Source of the DNA: Cervus elaphus
Taxonomy: Eukaryota; Chordata; Mammalia; Artiodactyla; Cervidae
NCBI RefSeq assembly: GCF_910594005.1
Contig: NC_057824.1
Location: 23,773,314 to 23,837,313, forward strand
Reading direction: 5' to 3'
Length of the DNA stretch: 64,000 bases
In this document: in pieces, positions 47,317-58,499 of the stretch
Position numbering within the stretch: the stretch's first letter is position 1
How the letters are laid out: every line of letters begins with the position of its first letter
The notes under the pieces: generated by a model
The model's database searches: none
What the model was told of the DNA's origin: nothing
The model's input: only the letters and a program-made list of their open reading frames with translations
Program-made: the position numbers and the translations under genes

Positions 47317-47324
47317 ATCATTCA

Positions 47325-48048
47325 GTTCAGTTCAGTTCAGTCACTCAGTCGTTGTCTGACTCTTTGCAACCCCATGAATCTCAGCACACCAGGCCTCCCT
47401 GTCCATCACCAACTCCCAGAGCTTACTCAAACTCATGCCCATCGAGTCGGTGATGCCATCCAGCCATCTCATCCTCTGTCATCCCCTTCTTCTCCTGCCC
47501 CCAATCCCTCCCAGCATCAGGGTCTTTTCCAGTGAGTCAACTCTTCGCATGAGGTGGCCAAAGTATTGGAGTTTCAGCTTCAGCATCAGTCCTTCCAATG
47601 AACACCCAGAACTGATCTCCTTTAGAATGGACTGGTTGGATCTTCTTGCAGTCCAACGGACTCTCAAGAGTCTTCTCTAACGCCACAGTTCAAAAGCATC
47701 AATTTTCAGTGCTCAGCTTGCTTCACAGTCCAATTCTCACATCCATACATGACTACTGGAAAAACCATAGCCTTGACTAGACATACCTTTGTTGGCAAAG
47801 TAATGTCTCTGCTTTTTAATACGCTATCTAGGTTGGTCATAACTTTCCTTCCAAGGAGTAAGTGTCTTTTAATTTCATGGCTGCAGTCACCATCTGCAGT
47901 GATTTTGGAGCCCAAAAAAATAAAGTCAGCCACTGTTTCCACTGTCTCCCCATCTATTTCTCATGAAGTGATGGGACCAGATGCCATGATCTTAGTTTTC
48001 TGAATGTTGACCTTTAAGCCAACTTTTTTACTCTCCTCTTTCACTTTC
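47325..48048 (-). mobile_element. BovB LINE, 3' part, antisense
   Basis: A 5'-truncated BovB with four tail units at its left end and an 8-bp duplication ATCATTCA at 47317-47324 and 48049-48056. The minus-strand frame at 47706-47942 keeps an ITADGDCSHEIKRHLLLGRK segment, which is common to young copies. Confidence 0.93.
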
Positions 48049-48081
48049 ATCATTCACTTAAGAGTTCCTCAAATATGATTG

Positions 48082-48821
48082 ATTGACTCTTGAACAGTAA
48101 GGGTTTGAACTGCTCAGTCTACTTATATACATGGACATAATGGATTTTTTTCAATAAAAATAGTACCTGTAAGCAAATATGAATTTCTCAGTTTCATTTT
48201 TGATGTCTAATGTTAATAATACATATACTATCTATGGTATTTTGTATCTTATAGGACAAATATTGATGTAGGTACTGACAGACAATTTATCTTGTAAACT
48301 ATGTAAATTTACAGTATCAGTAAATATAGAAGAGTATTATAACTGTATTTTCCTTATGGTTTTCTTAATATTTTCTATAACTTGCTTTACTGAAAGAATA
48401 CAGTATATAACATACAAAATATATGTTAACTATTTATGTTACCAGTAAGGCTTCTGGTCAATAGTAGTCTATTACTAGTTTTTGTTTTTGTTGTTGTTTA
48501 GTCATAAAGTCATGTCCATGTTTAGTCATAAAGCTGAAGGTCACGTCTTTCAACCCCATGGACGGTAGCCCCCCAAGCTCCTCTGTTTATGGAATTTCCC
48601 AGGCAAGAATACTGGAGTAGGTTGCCATATCCTTCCTCAGGGGATCTTCCCAACCTGGGGCTCGAATGCAGGTCTCCTACTTGGCAGGCAGATTCTTTAC
48701 TACTGAGCCACCTATGAGGCCCATTACTAGTTTTTGGGGGAGTCAGAAGTTTATACTTGGATTGCAACTGCAATGGGGGCTTGACACCCCTAGCGCCCTC
48801 ATTGTGCAAGAGTGAACTGTA
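48082..48821 (-). mobile_element. MER2 Tigger MITE (interrupted)
   Basis: MER2 terminal block (ACTCTTGAACAGTAAGGGTT) at the left, complement of the GACTCCCCCAAAAAC block near 48735 and AGAGTGAACTGTA at the right. It is split by the SINE at 48485-48722. Confidence 0.82.
48485..48722 (-). mobile_element. Bov-tA SINE inside MER2
   Basis: Perfect 14-bp duplication ATTACTAGTTTTTG at 48471-48484 and 48723-48736. The head complement ends ACTGAGCCACCTATGAGGCCC. Confidence 0.95.
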
Positions 48822-49669
48822 TTTACCCTTTCTGTTGCTCTTCATTTCTTCCTGTGTTTCCATTAGGGATACTTTTTCTTCTGCCTCAAGAATTCCATTT
48901 AATATTTGTTTTTAAAATTCCACCCAGGACATTGTATTTGTCTGGAAAAAAACTTCATATGTCTTTATTTTTAAATGTTTTAACCCGGTATTGAATTATA
49001 AGTTGGCAGTTATTTTTAGCACTTTCAAGATGTCATTACCTTGTTTTCAGACTTTTAGAATTGCTATTGAATAGTTAGATATCCATCTTATTGTTCCTTC
49101 TTTGAGGATAGTGTGTGTATTTCTGTAGCTGTTTTCAAGATAGTCTGTATATATCATTGATTTTTGTCAGTCATATTCTGTCATGTGGAGGGAAAATAGT
49201 TTATCCTGATTGGAGCTCAGAGTTCTTGAATCTGTGACTGCGTGTCTTTTCATTATCTTTGAAAGAGTCTTCTTGGCTGTTCTCCTTTTAGATGCTGGTT
49301 TTGCACCATCCTGTCTCTTCTCGCCTTCTGGTATTCCAGTTACATTCTTCTCTGTACACTCCATCTTTTTTGTTCTCTGTGCTATTTTCACTGTTTCCTA
49401 TTTTATTTATCCTCTCTTCAACTGTATCCAAGTGGCTGTTAAATACTCATGTATTTAGTTCTTAGTTTCAGTTTAATGTTGCAATCTCTTCTTCCCATTG
49501 GATTCAATTTTAATAGATTCAAGTAAGTCCTCTGGTGAAATTCTTCGTCTTGTCATCACATGTTGAACATTTTAATTGCTATTATTTTCTGATTTACTTC
49601 TTATCACTCATATCTGGGTCACTTTGAGCTCTTTCTGTTTACTGAACAGGTCGTCTTCGCCTTGTTTCT
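48822..49669. other. Intron 6, probable old LINE material
   Basis: Pyrimidine-rich on the + strand and reminiscent of antisense L1 (for example 49180-49640), but I cannot place it with confidence. No gene seen. Confidence 0.35.
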
Positions 49670-49998
49670 TTTATTTATATACTTATGGCTGCACCGGGTC
49701 TTCATTGCTTTGCGTGCACGTTCTCTAGTTGTGGCAAGTGGTAGCTGTTCTTCACTGTGGTCCCCTGGCTTCTCATTGCAGTGGCTTCTCTTCTGGCTCT
49801 AGGCCCATGGCCTCCAGTAATTACAGCATGGAGGCTCAGTAGTTGTGGCTTGTGAGCTCTAGAGCAAAGGCTCAGTAGTTGTGGTACCCAGGTTTAGTTG
49901 TTCTGCGGCATGTAGAATCTTCCTGGACCAGGCGGGGGTCGAACTCATGTCCCCTGCACTGAGAAGTGGATTCTTATCCACTGTGCCACTAGGGAAGT
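49670..49998 (-). mobile_element. CHR-type SINE, long form
   Basis: Complement of the full CHR element, including the tail modules (CTCTAGAGCAAAGGCTCAG) and head (CACTGTGCCACTAGGGAAG). Confidence 0.9.
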
Positions 49999-50186
49999 TC
50001 ACCCTGTTTCTTATTGCACTTACTGATTTTTTTTTGTTTGAATCTTGGAAATTATGTATTAAAAATTATGGAGGCTCTAAATGATATTATCTTTTATCAG
50101 AGTGAATTCACCCTATATTCTGGCAGGAGGCAGAGAGAGGGACACAGCCTCTTTTACTGAAGGTTTTAAAATGTACCCATTAATTC

Positions 50187-50402
50187 TTTGATAGTCTTGG
50201 TGGCTCCAACAACAAAGAATCCACCAGCAATGCCAGAGACCCAAGTTCAATCCCTGGGTCAGGAAGATCCCCTGGAGAAGGGAATGGTAACCCACCACAA
50301 TATTCATGCCTGGAGGATCCCATGGACAGAAGAGCCTGGCAGGCTACAGTCCATGGGGTCCAAAAATGTTGGATGTGACTGAGCGGCTAATACTTGAACT
50401 TT
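50187..50402 (+). mobile_element. Bov-tA SINE
   Basis: Sense element from TGATAGTCTTGGTGGCTCC to GACTGAGCGGCTAATAC; head slightly decayed. Confidence 0.9.
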
Positions 50403-50419
50403 CCCAGTAAAAGGTAGAG

Positions 50420-50880
50420 CCTAATTCCTGGCTTGGGCTATACTTAGTGACAGCAAATAGGATACAAAAGTAGCAAGTGACATATGTAACTAAATCACTA
50501 AAGACATTGTAGCTTTCTTTCTCTTGGACTGCTTGCTCTGGGGCAGGTTACATACCATAATAACATGGGGACAGAATAGGTTTCTTGAGGACATCAAGCG
50601 GGCCTATCCTGTCCCACATGGTGAAGCACCTTGCCAGCAACCATGTGAGGAAACCCTTTGAACGTGCCACCCCAGTCATGTATTCCAGTGACTGTAGCCC
50701 CTGCCAGCATCCTGACTGTGAGCTTGTGAGATATCCTGAGCCTAACCCCGCCCCCCAACTAGACAGTTCTGTACTTTTCCTGCAGAAACTGTGAGGTAGT
50801 AAATGTTATTTTTTATAGCCATTATGTTTGGGGATTAGTTGTTATATAGCAATAGGTAAATAGTACAACATTTCAGTCCA
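50420..50880 (+). mobile_element. MLT1/MaLR-like LTR remnant
   Basis: Order of CCAGTGACTGTAGCCCCTGC, ACCCCGCC...CTAGACAG, AAACTGTGAGGTAGTAAATG and GTTGTTATATAGCAATAGG resembles the 3' half of ancient MaLR LTRs. The small frame at 50585-50794 is part of it, not a gene. Confidence 0.5.
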
Positions 50881-51251
50881 GTTGGGAATTGAGCAGAACT
50901 GAGGCTGATTTGCAGTTTTTGGACTCGACTTATTCTCATTTTCCTCCATTGCTGTGGTCCAGCTGTTGTTTTTTTTTCTTTAAGCTGATCTTGGTATTCC
51001 AATTTTTGTCTCCCCAATACAATTCACTTTGGTATCAGTCACTTTGTTCTTGGCATCTTTGTATTCCTGTGTGGTTTAGTTGGCAGATGCCTTGAGAGGA
51101 CATCAGTGGCAAGTGTCTAGCCCACTTCTTTTCAGGATCTTAATAGTTCTTTGTATCCTGGCTTTCGTCAGAGCTTTCTGATGTCTTCAAACAGATATTT
51201 TAATTTTTATTTCTTAAAAATTTTTTTAATATAGCTTCTTAAATTGTTCAA

Positions 51252-51356
51252 ACGTGGGACCTCCCTCCATCATAGCTGTTCTACATAGCAATTTGTGTAT
51301 GTAAATTTTCTATACATAGTAATTTATTTAAAAAATTTTTAGAATATTTAAGAAAT
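51252..51356 (+). repeat. Direct repeat, copy 1
   Basis: About 95 bp (CTCCATCATAGCTGTTCTAC to AGAATATTTAAGAA) recurring at 52317-52418 with few differences. Confidence 0.9.
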
Positions 51357-51499
51357 AAGGATCTTTTTAAAAAGTAAAGGGAAAATATTGTTCTTTCTAT
51401 TTAAGACTTTATAATTGTATCTTCTGATACATCAGGTGTTGAAGGAATTAGTGCCACTTCTAACTTTCTGTGTCTATAGTAATGGTTCAATTTAGAAGT

Positions 51500-51830
51500 T
51501 TAAGTATTTTCTTTTTAGAGTGTGAAGAAAAGAAGGCAGTTAACAGCTGAGCCAAAAAGCTCATAGAAGAGAAGGCTTGTGAACCAGAATATGTATCTGA
51601 TGAAAAAGGAACTTGCTTAAATAGGAAGAAAATGCCTTTATATGCAATCATTTCCAAAGATGAAAAACATCACGGTCTAAGGCACCCAAGAGCAGACCAT
51701 TTCACCAGTGTTGATGCAACGAAACATTACTATTGTCTAAAAAATAAGCCTTACATTGAACTTTATGTGAAGAAATGTTTGCAGAGATACAAAGGAGAAA
51801 ATAGTAGTTACCAGCTATAGTATAAAACTT
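51500..51830 (+). mobile_element. Probable Tigger/pogo-type transposase remnant
   Basis: One frame reads KKLIEEKACEPEYVSDEKG, then NRKKMPLYAIISKDEKH. This follows the pogo/Tigger DDE layout EYV-x-DETG...KKMPSRTFISKDEK with the first catalytic Asp region damaged and an upstream stop. The later part drifts out of alignment. It differs from the adjacent Tigger1. I first considered a retrogene and find the transposase reading more likely. Confidence 0.45.
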
Positions 51831-51879
51831 TCCACTGTTTTGTGTGTGCTTCTTCCTATTCATTATTAATACTTATTTA

Positions 51880-51990
51880 ATCTTACATTTATTACATATC
51901 TCTCTTTAACCAAGTTTCCTGCCCCTAAAACACTCAACTAGTAAATAAATGACAGAGCCAGGATTTAGACCCATTCTATTCTATTTGTTT
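51880..51990 (+). mobile_element. MIR fragment
   Basis: Short 3' MIR core (CAACTAGTAAATAAATGACAG, AGCCAGGATTTAGACCC). Confidence 0.6.
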
Positions 51991-52316
51991 TGGGTTGCCA
52001 CAAACCATACTCATATAAGATATCAAACTTAATAAATATGTGCATTCTGACTGCTCCACTGACCCCATCTATCTCCCTCTCCTTGGTCCTTCCTATTGCC
52101 TGAGATTTAACAATATTGAAATGAGGCTAATGAATAACCCTACAATGGCCTCTTAAGTGTTGAAGTGAAAAGAAGACCCACATGTCTCTCTCACTTGTAA
52201 GTCAAAGGCTAGAAATGATTAAGCTTAGTGAGTAGAGCATGTTAGAAACTTTGAGATGGCCAGAAAACTAGGCCTCTGGAACCAAACAGTTGGCCAAGCT
52301 GTGAATGATGAATGCA

Positions 52317-52418
52317 AAGGGCCTCTCTCCATCATAGCTATTCTGCATAGCAATTTATGTATGTAAATTTTCTATACATAGTGATTTATTTAATTTTTTT
52401 TAGAATATTTAAGAACCT
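52317..52418 (+). repeat. Direct repeat, copy 2, inside Tigger1
   Basis: Near copy of 51252-51356, embedded where transposase N-terminal sequence should be. Confidence 0.9.
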
Positions 52419-52744
52419 TCACTTAAGCCAAAGCCTAACCCGCAAGGCTCTAACTTCAGTTCTATGCAGGGTTGGAGTGATGATGAGGAAGCTGCAGAAA
52501 AAATGTTTGAGAGGTTGGTTCATGAGGTTTAAGGGAAAAACCGCAACATAAAGTGTGAGGTGAAGCAGCAGGTGCTGATGGAGAAGTTGCAGTAAACTAT
52601 TCAGAAGATCTGCCAAAGATAATTAACAAAGGTGGTAACATTAAACAAAAGTGTAGATGAAGCAATCTTATTTTGCAAGAAGATGAAACATCTAGGACTT
52701 TCATAACAGAGAAGTCAATGTCTGGCTTCAAAATTTCAAAGGAC

Positions 52745-52993
52745 ATTGTGACATCCTTGGTGGTCCAGGGGCTGAGATTCCAACCTCCCAATGCAGGGGG
52801 CCCAGGTTTGATCCCTGGTCAGGGAACTAGATCCCACATGCCGCAACTAAAGTTTGCATGTTGCAACTAAAGATCCTGCATGCTGCAATGAAGACCGAAG
52901 ATCCAGAGTTCTGCTACTAAAACCCAGCGCAGCCTAATTAATTAATTTATAAAAGTCTGACCTCCTTGGGCCCTTTTAAAAGAAAAATAAAAA
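52745..52993 (+). mobile_element. CHR-type SINE inside Tigger1
   Basis: Sense element (CATCCTTGGTGGTCCAGGGG to an A-rich tail) with duplication TTCAAAGGAC at 52735-52744 and 52994-53003. Confidence 0.93.
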
Positions 52994-54330
52994 TTCAAAG
53001 GACAAGCTGACTCTCTTTTTTAAGGCTAATGTAGCTGGTGACTTTTAAATTGAAGCCAGTGTTCATTTACCCTTCCAAAAATCTCAGGGCTCCTAAGAAT
53101 GATGCTGAATCTACTTTGCTTGTGCTGTGTAAGCAGAGCAACAATGCCTGGCTGACAGCATACCGAGGCTTAAATTACTGAATATTTTACTCAACTGCAT
53201 GTTTGAGATCTGTTGCTTAGAAAAAAGTTTCCTCTTAAAATTTACTGCTCATTGACAATGCACCTGGCCACCCAAGAGCTCTGATGGAGATGTACGGTGG
53301 GATTAATATTGTTTTCATGCCTGCTAACAGAACATCTTTTCTGCAGCCCATGGATCGATCAAGGAGTAATTTCAACTTTCATTATTTTAAATACTTTGTT
53401 TAGCTATTGCTGCTATAGATAGTGATTCCTGCAATGGATCTAAGCCAAGTAATTTGAAAACTTTCTGGAAAGGAATTACCATTCTAGATACATTAAGAAC
53501 ATTCATGATTCATGACAAGAAGTCAAAAGGTCAACATTAACAGAAGTTTGGAGGAGGTTGATTTTAAATTTCATGGATGGCTTTGAGGGGTTCAGGACTT
53601 CAGTGGAGGAAGTAACGGTAAATGTGGAATAGCAAGAGAACTAGAAGCGGAGCCTGAAGATGAATGCATTGCTACAATCTCATGATAACCTTTGATGGAC
53701 AAACAAACAAATTGGTTTTTTGAGATGGATCTGTTCTTGTTGGAGATCCTGTGAAGACTGTTGAAGGGACAACAAAGGATTTAGAATATTACATAAACTT
53801 AGTTGGTAAAGCAGTGACTAAGTCTGAGAAGATTGACTCCAATTTTTAAAGATGTTTTTCCATGGATAAAATGCTAATGCAACAGAAACACCAGTCGCTT
53901 TGTGATGGGATGAGTTAATTCATGCAGCAGATTTAACTGATCTTAAGAGGTTGCCATAGACACCCCAGCCTTCAGCAACCACCTGATCGGTCAGCAGCCA
54001 TCAGCATCAACACAAGATCGTCTGTTAGCAAAAAGATTACAACTTACTGAAGGCTCACATGATGGGTTAGCATCTTTTAGAAATTAAATATTTTTAAATA
54101 AAGGTATGTACTTTTTTGGGGGGGACATAATGCTTTTTCACACTTAATAGACTACTGTGGCATGTACAGCACAGTATAGTATAGTAAACATAACTTTTAT
54201 ATGCACTGAGAAATCAAAAAAATTCATGTGATCTACTTTATTGAGGTATTTGCTTAATACTACTATGGTCTGGAATCAGACATGTGATGTCTCTGTGGTA
54301 TGCCTGTGTTCGATTTAATTGTTTCCTTCT

Positions 54331-54601
54331 GCTGCTGCTGGTGCTAAGTCGCTTGGGTCATGTCCGACTCTGTGCGACCCCATAGACGGCAGCCCAACAG
54401 GCTCCCTCGTCCCTGGGGTTCTCCAGGCAAGAACACTGGAATGGGTTGCCATTTCCTTCGCCAATGCGTGAAAAGTGAAAGTGAAGTCCATCAGTCGTGT
54501 CCGATGCTTAGCAACCCCGTGGACTGCAGCCTACAAGGCTCCTCCGTCCATGGGATTTTCCAGGCAGGAGTACTGGAGTGAGGTGCCATTACCTTCTCCA
54601 G
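54331..54601 (-). mobile_element. Bov-A2 type SINE with (GCT)n
   Basis: Two monomers in antisense; perfect 10-bp duplication GTTTCCTTCT at 54321-54330 and 54602-54611. Confidence 0.95.
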
Positions 54602-54773
54602 GTTTCCTTCTAATAATGAAATTAAATACTTTTTTATGTTTGGTAGTAATTTGGGTAACTTCTTTCATTAAGTTTCTCTAAGACTTTTGTATGTTTTCCT
54701 TTTGGGTTGCCTGTCGTAAATTTTTGGTCAGATTTATTTAACAAGAATATCTTTTCCCTTTCTAAGTCTTTCC

Positions 54774-54910
54774 ACTTCTCCAGGCAAGAATACTGGAGTC
54801 AGTAGCCAATTCCCTTCTCCAGGCTTAGAGATTTTCCTGGATTTTCAGCTTTTCAGATTTTCCTGACCCAGAGATCAAACCTGGGTCTCCTGCATTGCAG
54901 GCAGATTATT
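54774..54910 (-). mobile_element. Bov-tA SINE fragment
   Basis: Broken antisense element with an internal duplication of the TTTTCCTGGATTTTCAG type and GGGTCTCCTGCATTGCAGGC. Confidence 0.8.
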
Positions 54911-55266
54911 ATTTTTCTGATAAATGTTCCATCTGGTTTTAACTGTTTTCTCTATCTTTACTCAATATTTTTAAAACTAACTTTCATAGTTTTTTTTTTT
55001 TATGTGCTTGTTTTATAACTCCAGTATCACAATCATCTGTGTATATGTTTTTCTCTCAGTTTCCAGTCATTTGATTCTGTCAAATGTACTTGATAATTTC
55101 TGAAGAATTGGTGAGGCTCTGGATAATATCTTCCTATAGACAAGATTTATTCTGTCCTCTGGCAGATAGAGTAGGGCCTGGTCAACCTAATCTGCTCAAA
55201 GAATGGTGTAAATTCAGGCCTGTTGCTTTGGTTAGTCTCCTTCTACATCTAGTTCACTCTGACTTT

Positions 55267-55285
55267 GCTAATCTTCTCTGTATCA

Positions 55286-55321
<36 letters not shown>
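55267..55321 (-). pseudogene. U6 snRNA retropseudogene, 3'-truncated and tailless
   Basis: The minus strand reads the first 55 bases of U6 spliceosomal RNA (from GTGCTTGCTTCGGCAGCAC to GATACAGAGAAGATTAGC) with about two changes. It then stops with no poly(A). A perfect 13-bp duplication TCACTCTGACTTT flanks it exactly at 55254-55266 and 55322-55334, which shows LINE-mediated insertion of a truncated U6 cDNA. It cannot make a functional snRNA. Confidence 0.95.
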
Positions 55322-55402
55322 TCACTCTGACTTTGAAGATGTAGCCAGCTCTTAGTGGATTCCAGCTGAAAGCGTGTAGTGCTCACCAGGGCCTCTCCTC
55401 TT

Positions 55403-55796
55403 TCAGTTCAGTTCAGTCACTCAGTCGTGTCCTACTCTTTGCGACCCCATGAATCACAGCACACCAGGCCTCCCTGTCCATCACCAACTCCCGGAGCTTA
55501 CTCAAACTTATGTCCATCAAGTCGGTGATGCCATCCAGCCATTTCATCCTCTGTCGTCCCCTTCTCCTCCCGCCCCCAATCCCTCCCAGCATCAGGGTCT
55601 TTTCCAATGAGTCAACTCTTCGCATGAGGTGGCCAAAGTATTGGAGTTTCAGCATCAGTCCTTCCGATGAACACCCAGGACTGATCTCCTTTAGGATGGA
55701 CTGGTTGGATCTCCTTGCAGTCCAAGGGACTCTCAAGAGTCTTCTCCAACACCACAGTTCAAAAACATCAATTCTTCGGCGCTCAGCTTTCTTCAC
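55403..55796 (-). mobile_element. BovB LINE, short 3' piece, antisense
   Basis: Complement of the BovB tail and last 390 bp. A minus-strand frame (RRIDVFELWCWRRLLRVPW and onward to the tail) is nearly unbroken, so the insertion is young, but only the RT C-terminus is present. Confidence 0.93.
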
Positions 55797-56689
55797 CTTA
55801 CCTCCCCAAACCAAAATTTCAATGTGATTGACAAAAATTTTACTCTGCTTTTTAAAGTCTTTCTGCTTAATGTCTTAGACTCTTAAATAACATTATGTTT
55901 GATCTACTATAGCAGCAAATAAAGATATTAAAAATAGTAGAGATATCAAATGAAGCATTTTGAGCTTGAGAAGAGAATTTTGTAATGTAATGAATATCTG
56001 AAAAGAGTTGCTTATAGTTTTTTGTAGTTAAGCAACAGAATTAATACAGCTATTAGTCTTCCATACACTATATGACTAGTAGAAAGAAATATATACAAAA
56101 TAAACTTTGTAAGTTTTGTTCAAGGCCAAAAATGAGTAGAAGAGTAAAATATCATTGATGAAAAAATTTGGATCTGAACATTTTTTATTTATTGAACTTA
56201 GAAATAATAGCTTTTGTCAGAATCTCTTATTGAAAATTTTGGTATAGAAATTATTCAAAAAAAATTATTCAATTAAATCTGGGTTTAAAAGTGTACTTAA
56301 AAAACAGTTGATTTCACAGAAGTGGAAATCACTGTATGGGGAAACATCTCCTGTTCATGAAGTATTAACTGCTAAAGGAATTGTTCTTTTGTTGTAAACA
56401 TCCAGAAGACTAGACCAAAGAAAAAAATTGTGTTCAGACATTGTTCAACAAGGAACACAAGACTATGATCCCTGTGAGAAAGGAAACCAATGAAATGCAC
56501 CAAACAATTATGCCAACTCTGCCTGGAGGCACTTCCCAAGTTGAAAAACAGGGGTGGGAGGAGTCCAAACAGCCTGCCTGGTCTTGGTACATTTATCAGA
56601 TATTGGAGGATCTGAATTACCTAGAAGTTTTGAGGCAGAACAATGAAGAAGAGGTCATTGCATAAAGGCAGAACTTAGTCTGCAAAGGG
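55797..56689. other. Intron 6, unassigned
   Basis: No gene. A 74-residue frame at 56441-56665 has no recognisable domain and may be part of a LINE 5' region. Confidence 0.35.
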
Positions 56690-58050
56690 AACCTATCAAA
56701 TCTTTGGGTGATCACAGATCTATACAAGCCAAGAATAGAAAAATGAGAGGGTTGGGTAAGGACTAATGTAAGGAAGAGAGCCAGACACTTTCTGGTGATT
56801 GCACAGAGCTGGGAACATTCTTTCTTTCTCACTGGCTATAATGAAGAGACTTAAGTGGAACAACAGGTCGAGAGTTCTTGGACGTGTATAGCTGTAGTGA
56901 GCTCAATTAGTTCTAGACTAAAAGACTGCAATAGACCTATCCCAAGAAGCTAAAAGGACTCAAAGGAGTCAAACTAATCCTCAGTAATTTAACTTTATGT
57001 GAGAATAAAGTCCAACACACTGATGGAATGAAACATCGTACAACAGTGTAAATTTTACAGTGTCTGACATCTGCTAGAAAATTACTAGGCATGCAAAATA
57101 TGAAAAATATAACCTGTAACAAGGAGAAAACCAAAATGATAGAAAGAAACCTAGAATTAACATGGTTGATGGGCTTACCAGAAAACAATATAAAACAGCA
57201 ATTATGTATTCTTCATAGCCAGCAATATAGAACAAAATGTCAACATGACGGGAGAAATAGAAGATATTTTAAAAATGCAAATGTACTTCTAGAGATGAGA
57301 AAGACTAAATTGAAAAGTACATTGGATAGGATTAATAACAAAATAGATAACTACTGACTTTTTAAGAATCAGTGAAATAGCATTAGAAACTGTTCAGACA
57401 AAAGCATGAGGAGAAAAAGCACAGAGCATGAGGAACTTGAAGAATAGTATCAATCAGTCTAATATATATATATATATATCATTGTAGTCATCACTAGGCA
57501 GGAGGCAGGAAAATATATCTAAAATTTTTCCAAATTTGATGAAAATTCTAAACCCATAAATAGAAAGGAACAAAGGTTAACAAACCCAAGAAGAAGAAGC
57601 AAAAGGAAAGCACATCATAACCAGATTGCTAAAAATCGGTGTTGACAAGGAAATCTTAAAGCAGCCAGAGAGAAAAGACACGTTACATGAAAGGAACAAA
57701 AGTAGGATGTGGATTCTCACTGTAAACTTTTCAAAACTTTAAAGATGTTGAAAACAAGACATCTCTAAAGTACTGAAGTGGAGCGACATCTCTAATTGAT
57801 TAAAAGAGAAACTGTCTCAGTTTCTGCAGTTCTGTACTCAGTGAAAATATCTTTCAGACATGTACAGGAAAAACAGACTTTTCACACTAAAAAAAAAAGT
57901 GAAAATACATCAGCAGCAGACCTGAATTACAGGAGTGTAAAGGAGCTTCGTCAGGTAAAAGGAAAATAATACCAGATGGGAAATTGGATCTCTGCAAAGG
58001 TAAAGTAATGAAGAGTGCTAGAAGTTATAAATATGTGGATAAATATATTT
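56690..58050 (+). mobile_element. HAL1/L1-type LINE remnant, first copy
   Basis: Sense LINE with the blocks ACCAGATTGCTAAAAATCGG near 57619, AAAGCAGCCAGAGAGAAAAG near 57658 and CATCAGCAGACCTGAATTAC near 57909. A (TA)n run is at 57463-57478. It is fully degraded. Confidence 0.7.
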
Positions 58051-58071
58051 TATTGTGTTTCTATATAGGGT

Positions 58072-58266
58072 ATCTATGTGTGCTCAGTCATGGACTATAG
58101 CCTGCCAGACTTCTCTGTCCATGAAATTTTCCAGACAAGAATACTGTAGTGGATTGCCGTTTCCTGCTCTAGGGGATCTTCCTGACCCCGGGATCGGACC
58201 CACGTCTCTTGCATCTCCTGCATTGGCGGACAGATTCTTTACCACTGCTCCACCTGGGAAACCCCG
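58072..58266 (-). mobile_element. Bov-tA SINE
   Basis: Antisense element ending in the head complement (CACTGCTCCACCTGGGAAACC); duplication TATAGGGT at 58064-58071 and 58267-58274. Confidence 0.9.
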
Positions 58267-58499
58267 TATAGGGTCTATATCTGTGTATATATCACACCGT
58301 TCCTCTGTACTATGTGGTGTGTGTATATATGTTACATATAATACTGTTTTCTTATAGTATTTCTATATACAGGCAATAAACAATTTAAAATTTTAAATTA
58401 GTGCCACTTATGAATATAACGTCATCAAAGAATGTGATATAGGCTTAAGTTACCAGAATATATATACACCTAACTTCAGAACTGTAAAGCAGACTTCAG

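Larger units (their letters stand above)
52009..54307 (+). mobile_element. Tigger1 (TcMar) DNA transposon, 5'-truncated
   Basis: Runs from the 5' UTR (ATTCTGACTGCTCCACTGACC) through a disabled transposase to the 3' terminal repeat (GTGGTATGCCTGT). Recognisable blocks are LSQSLTRKAL and RGWFMRFKGKT near 52430-52530, RTFITEKSMSGFKISKD near 52690, and LLLIDNAPGHPRALMEMYGG near 53245, which holds the second catalytic Asp. EYYINLVGKAV lies near 53790. Stops and frameshifts are frequent. About 190 bp of the usual N-terminal coding region is replaced by the direct-repeat copy at 52317-52418. A SINE is inserted at 52745-52993. Confidence 0.93.

Noticed and set aside
50585..50794. 69-residue frame with Cys/Pro-rich end
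   Set aside because: It falls within an old MaLR-like LTR; no independent support.
56441..56665. 74-residue frame
   Set aside because: No domain, no splice context and likely part of a LINE 5' region.
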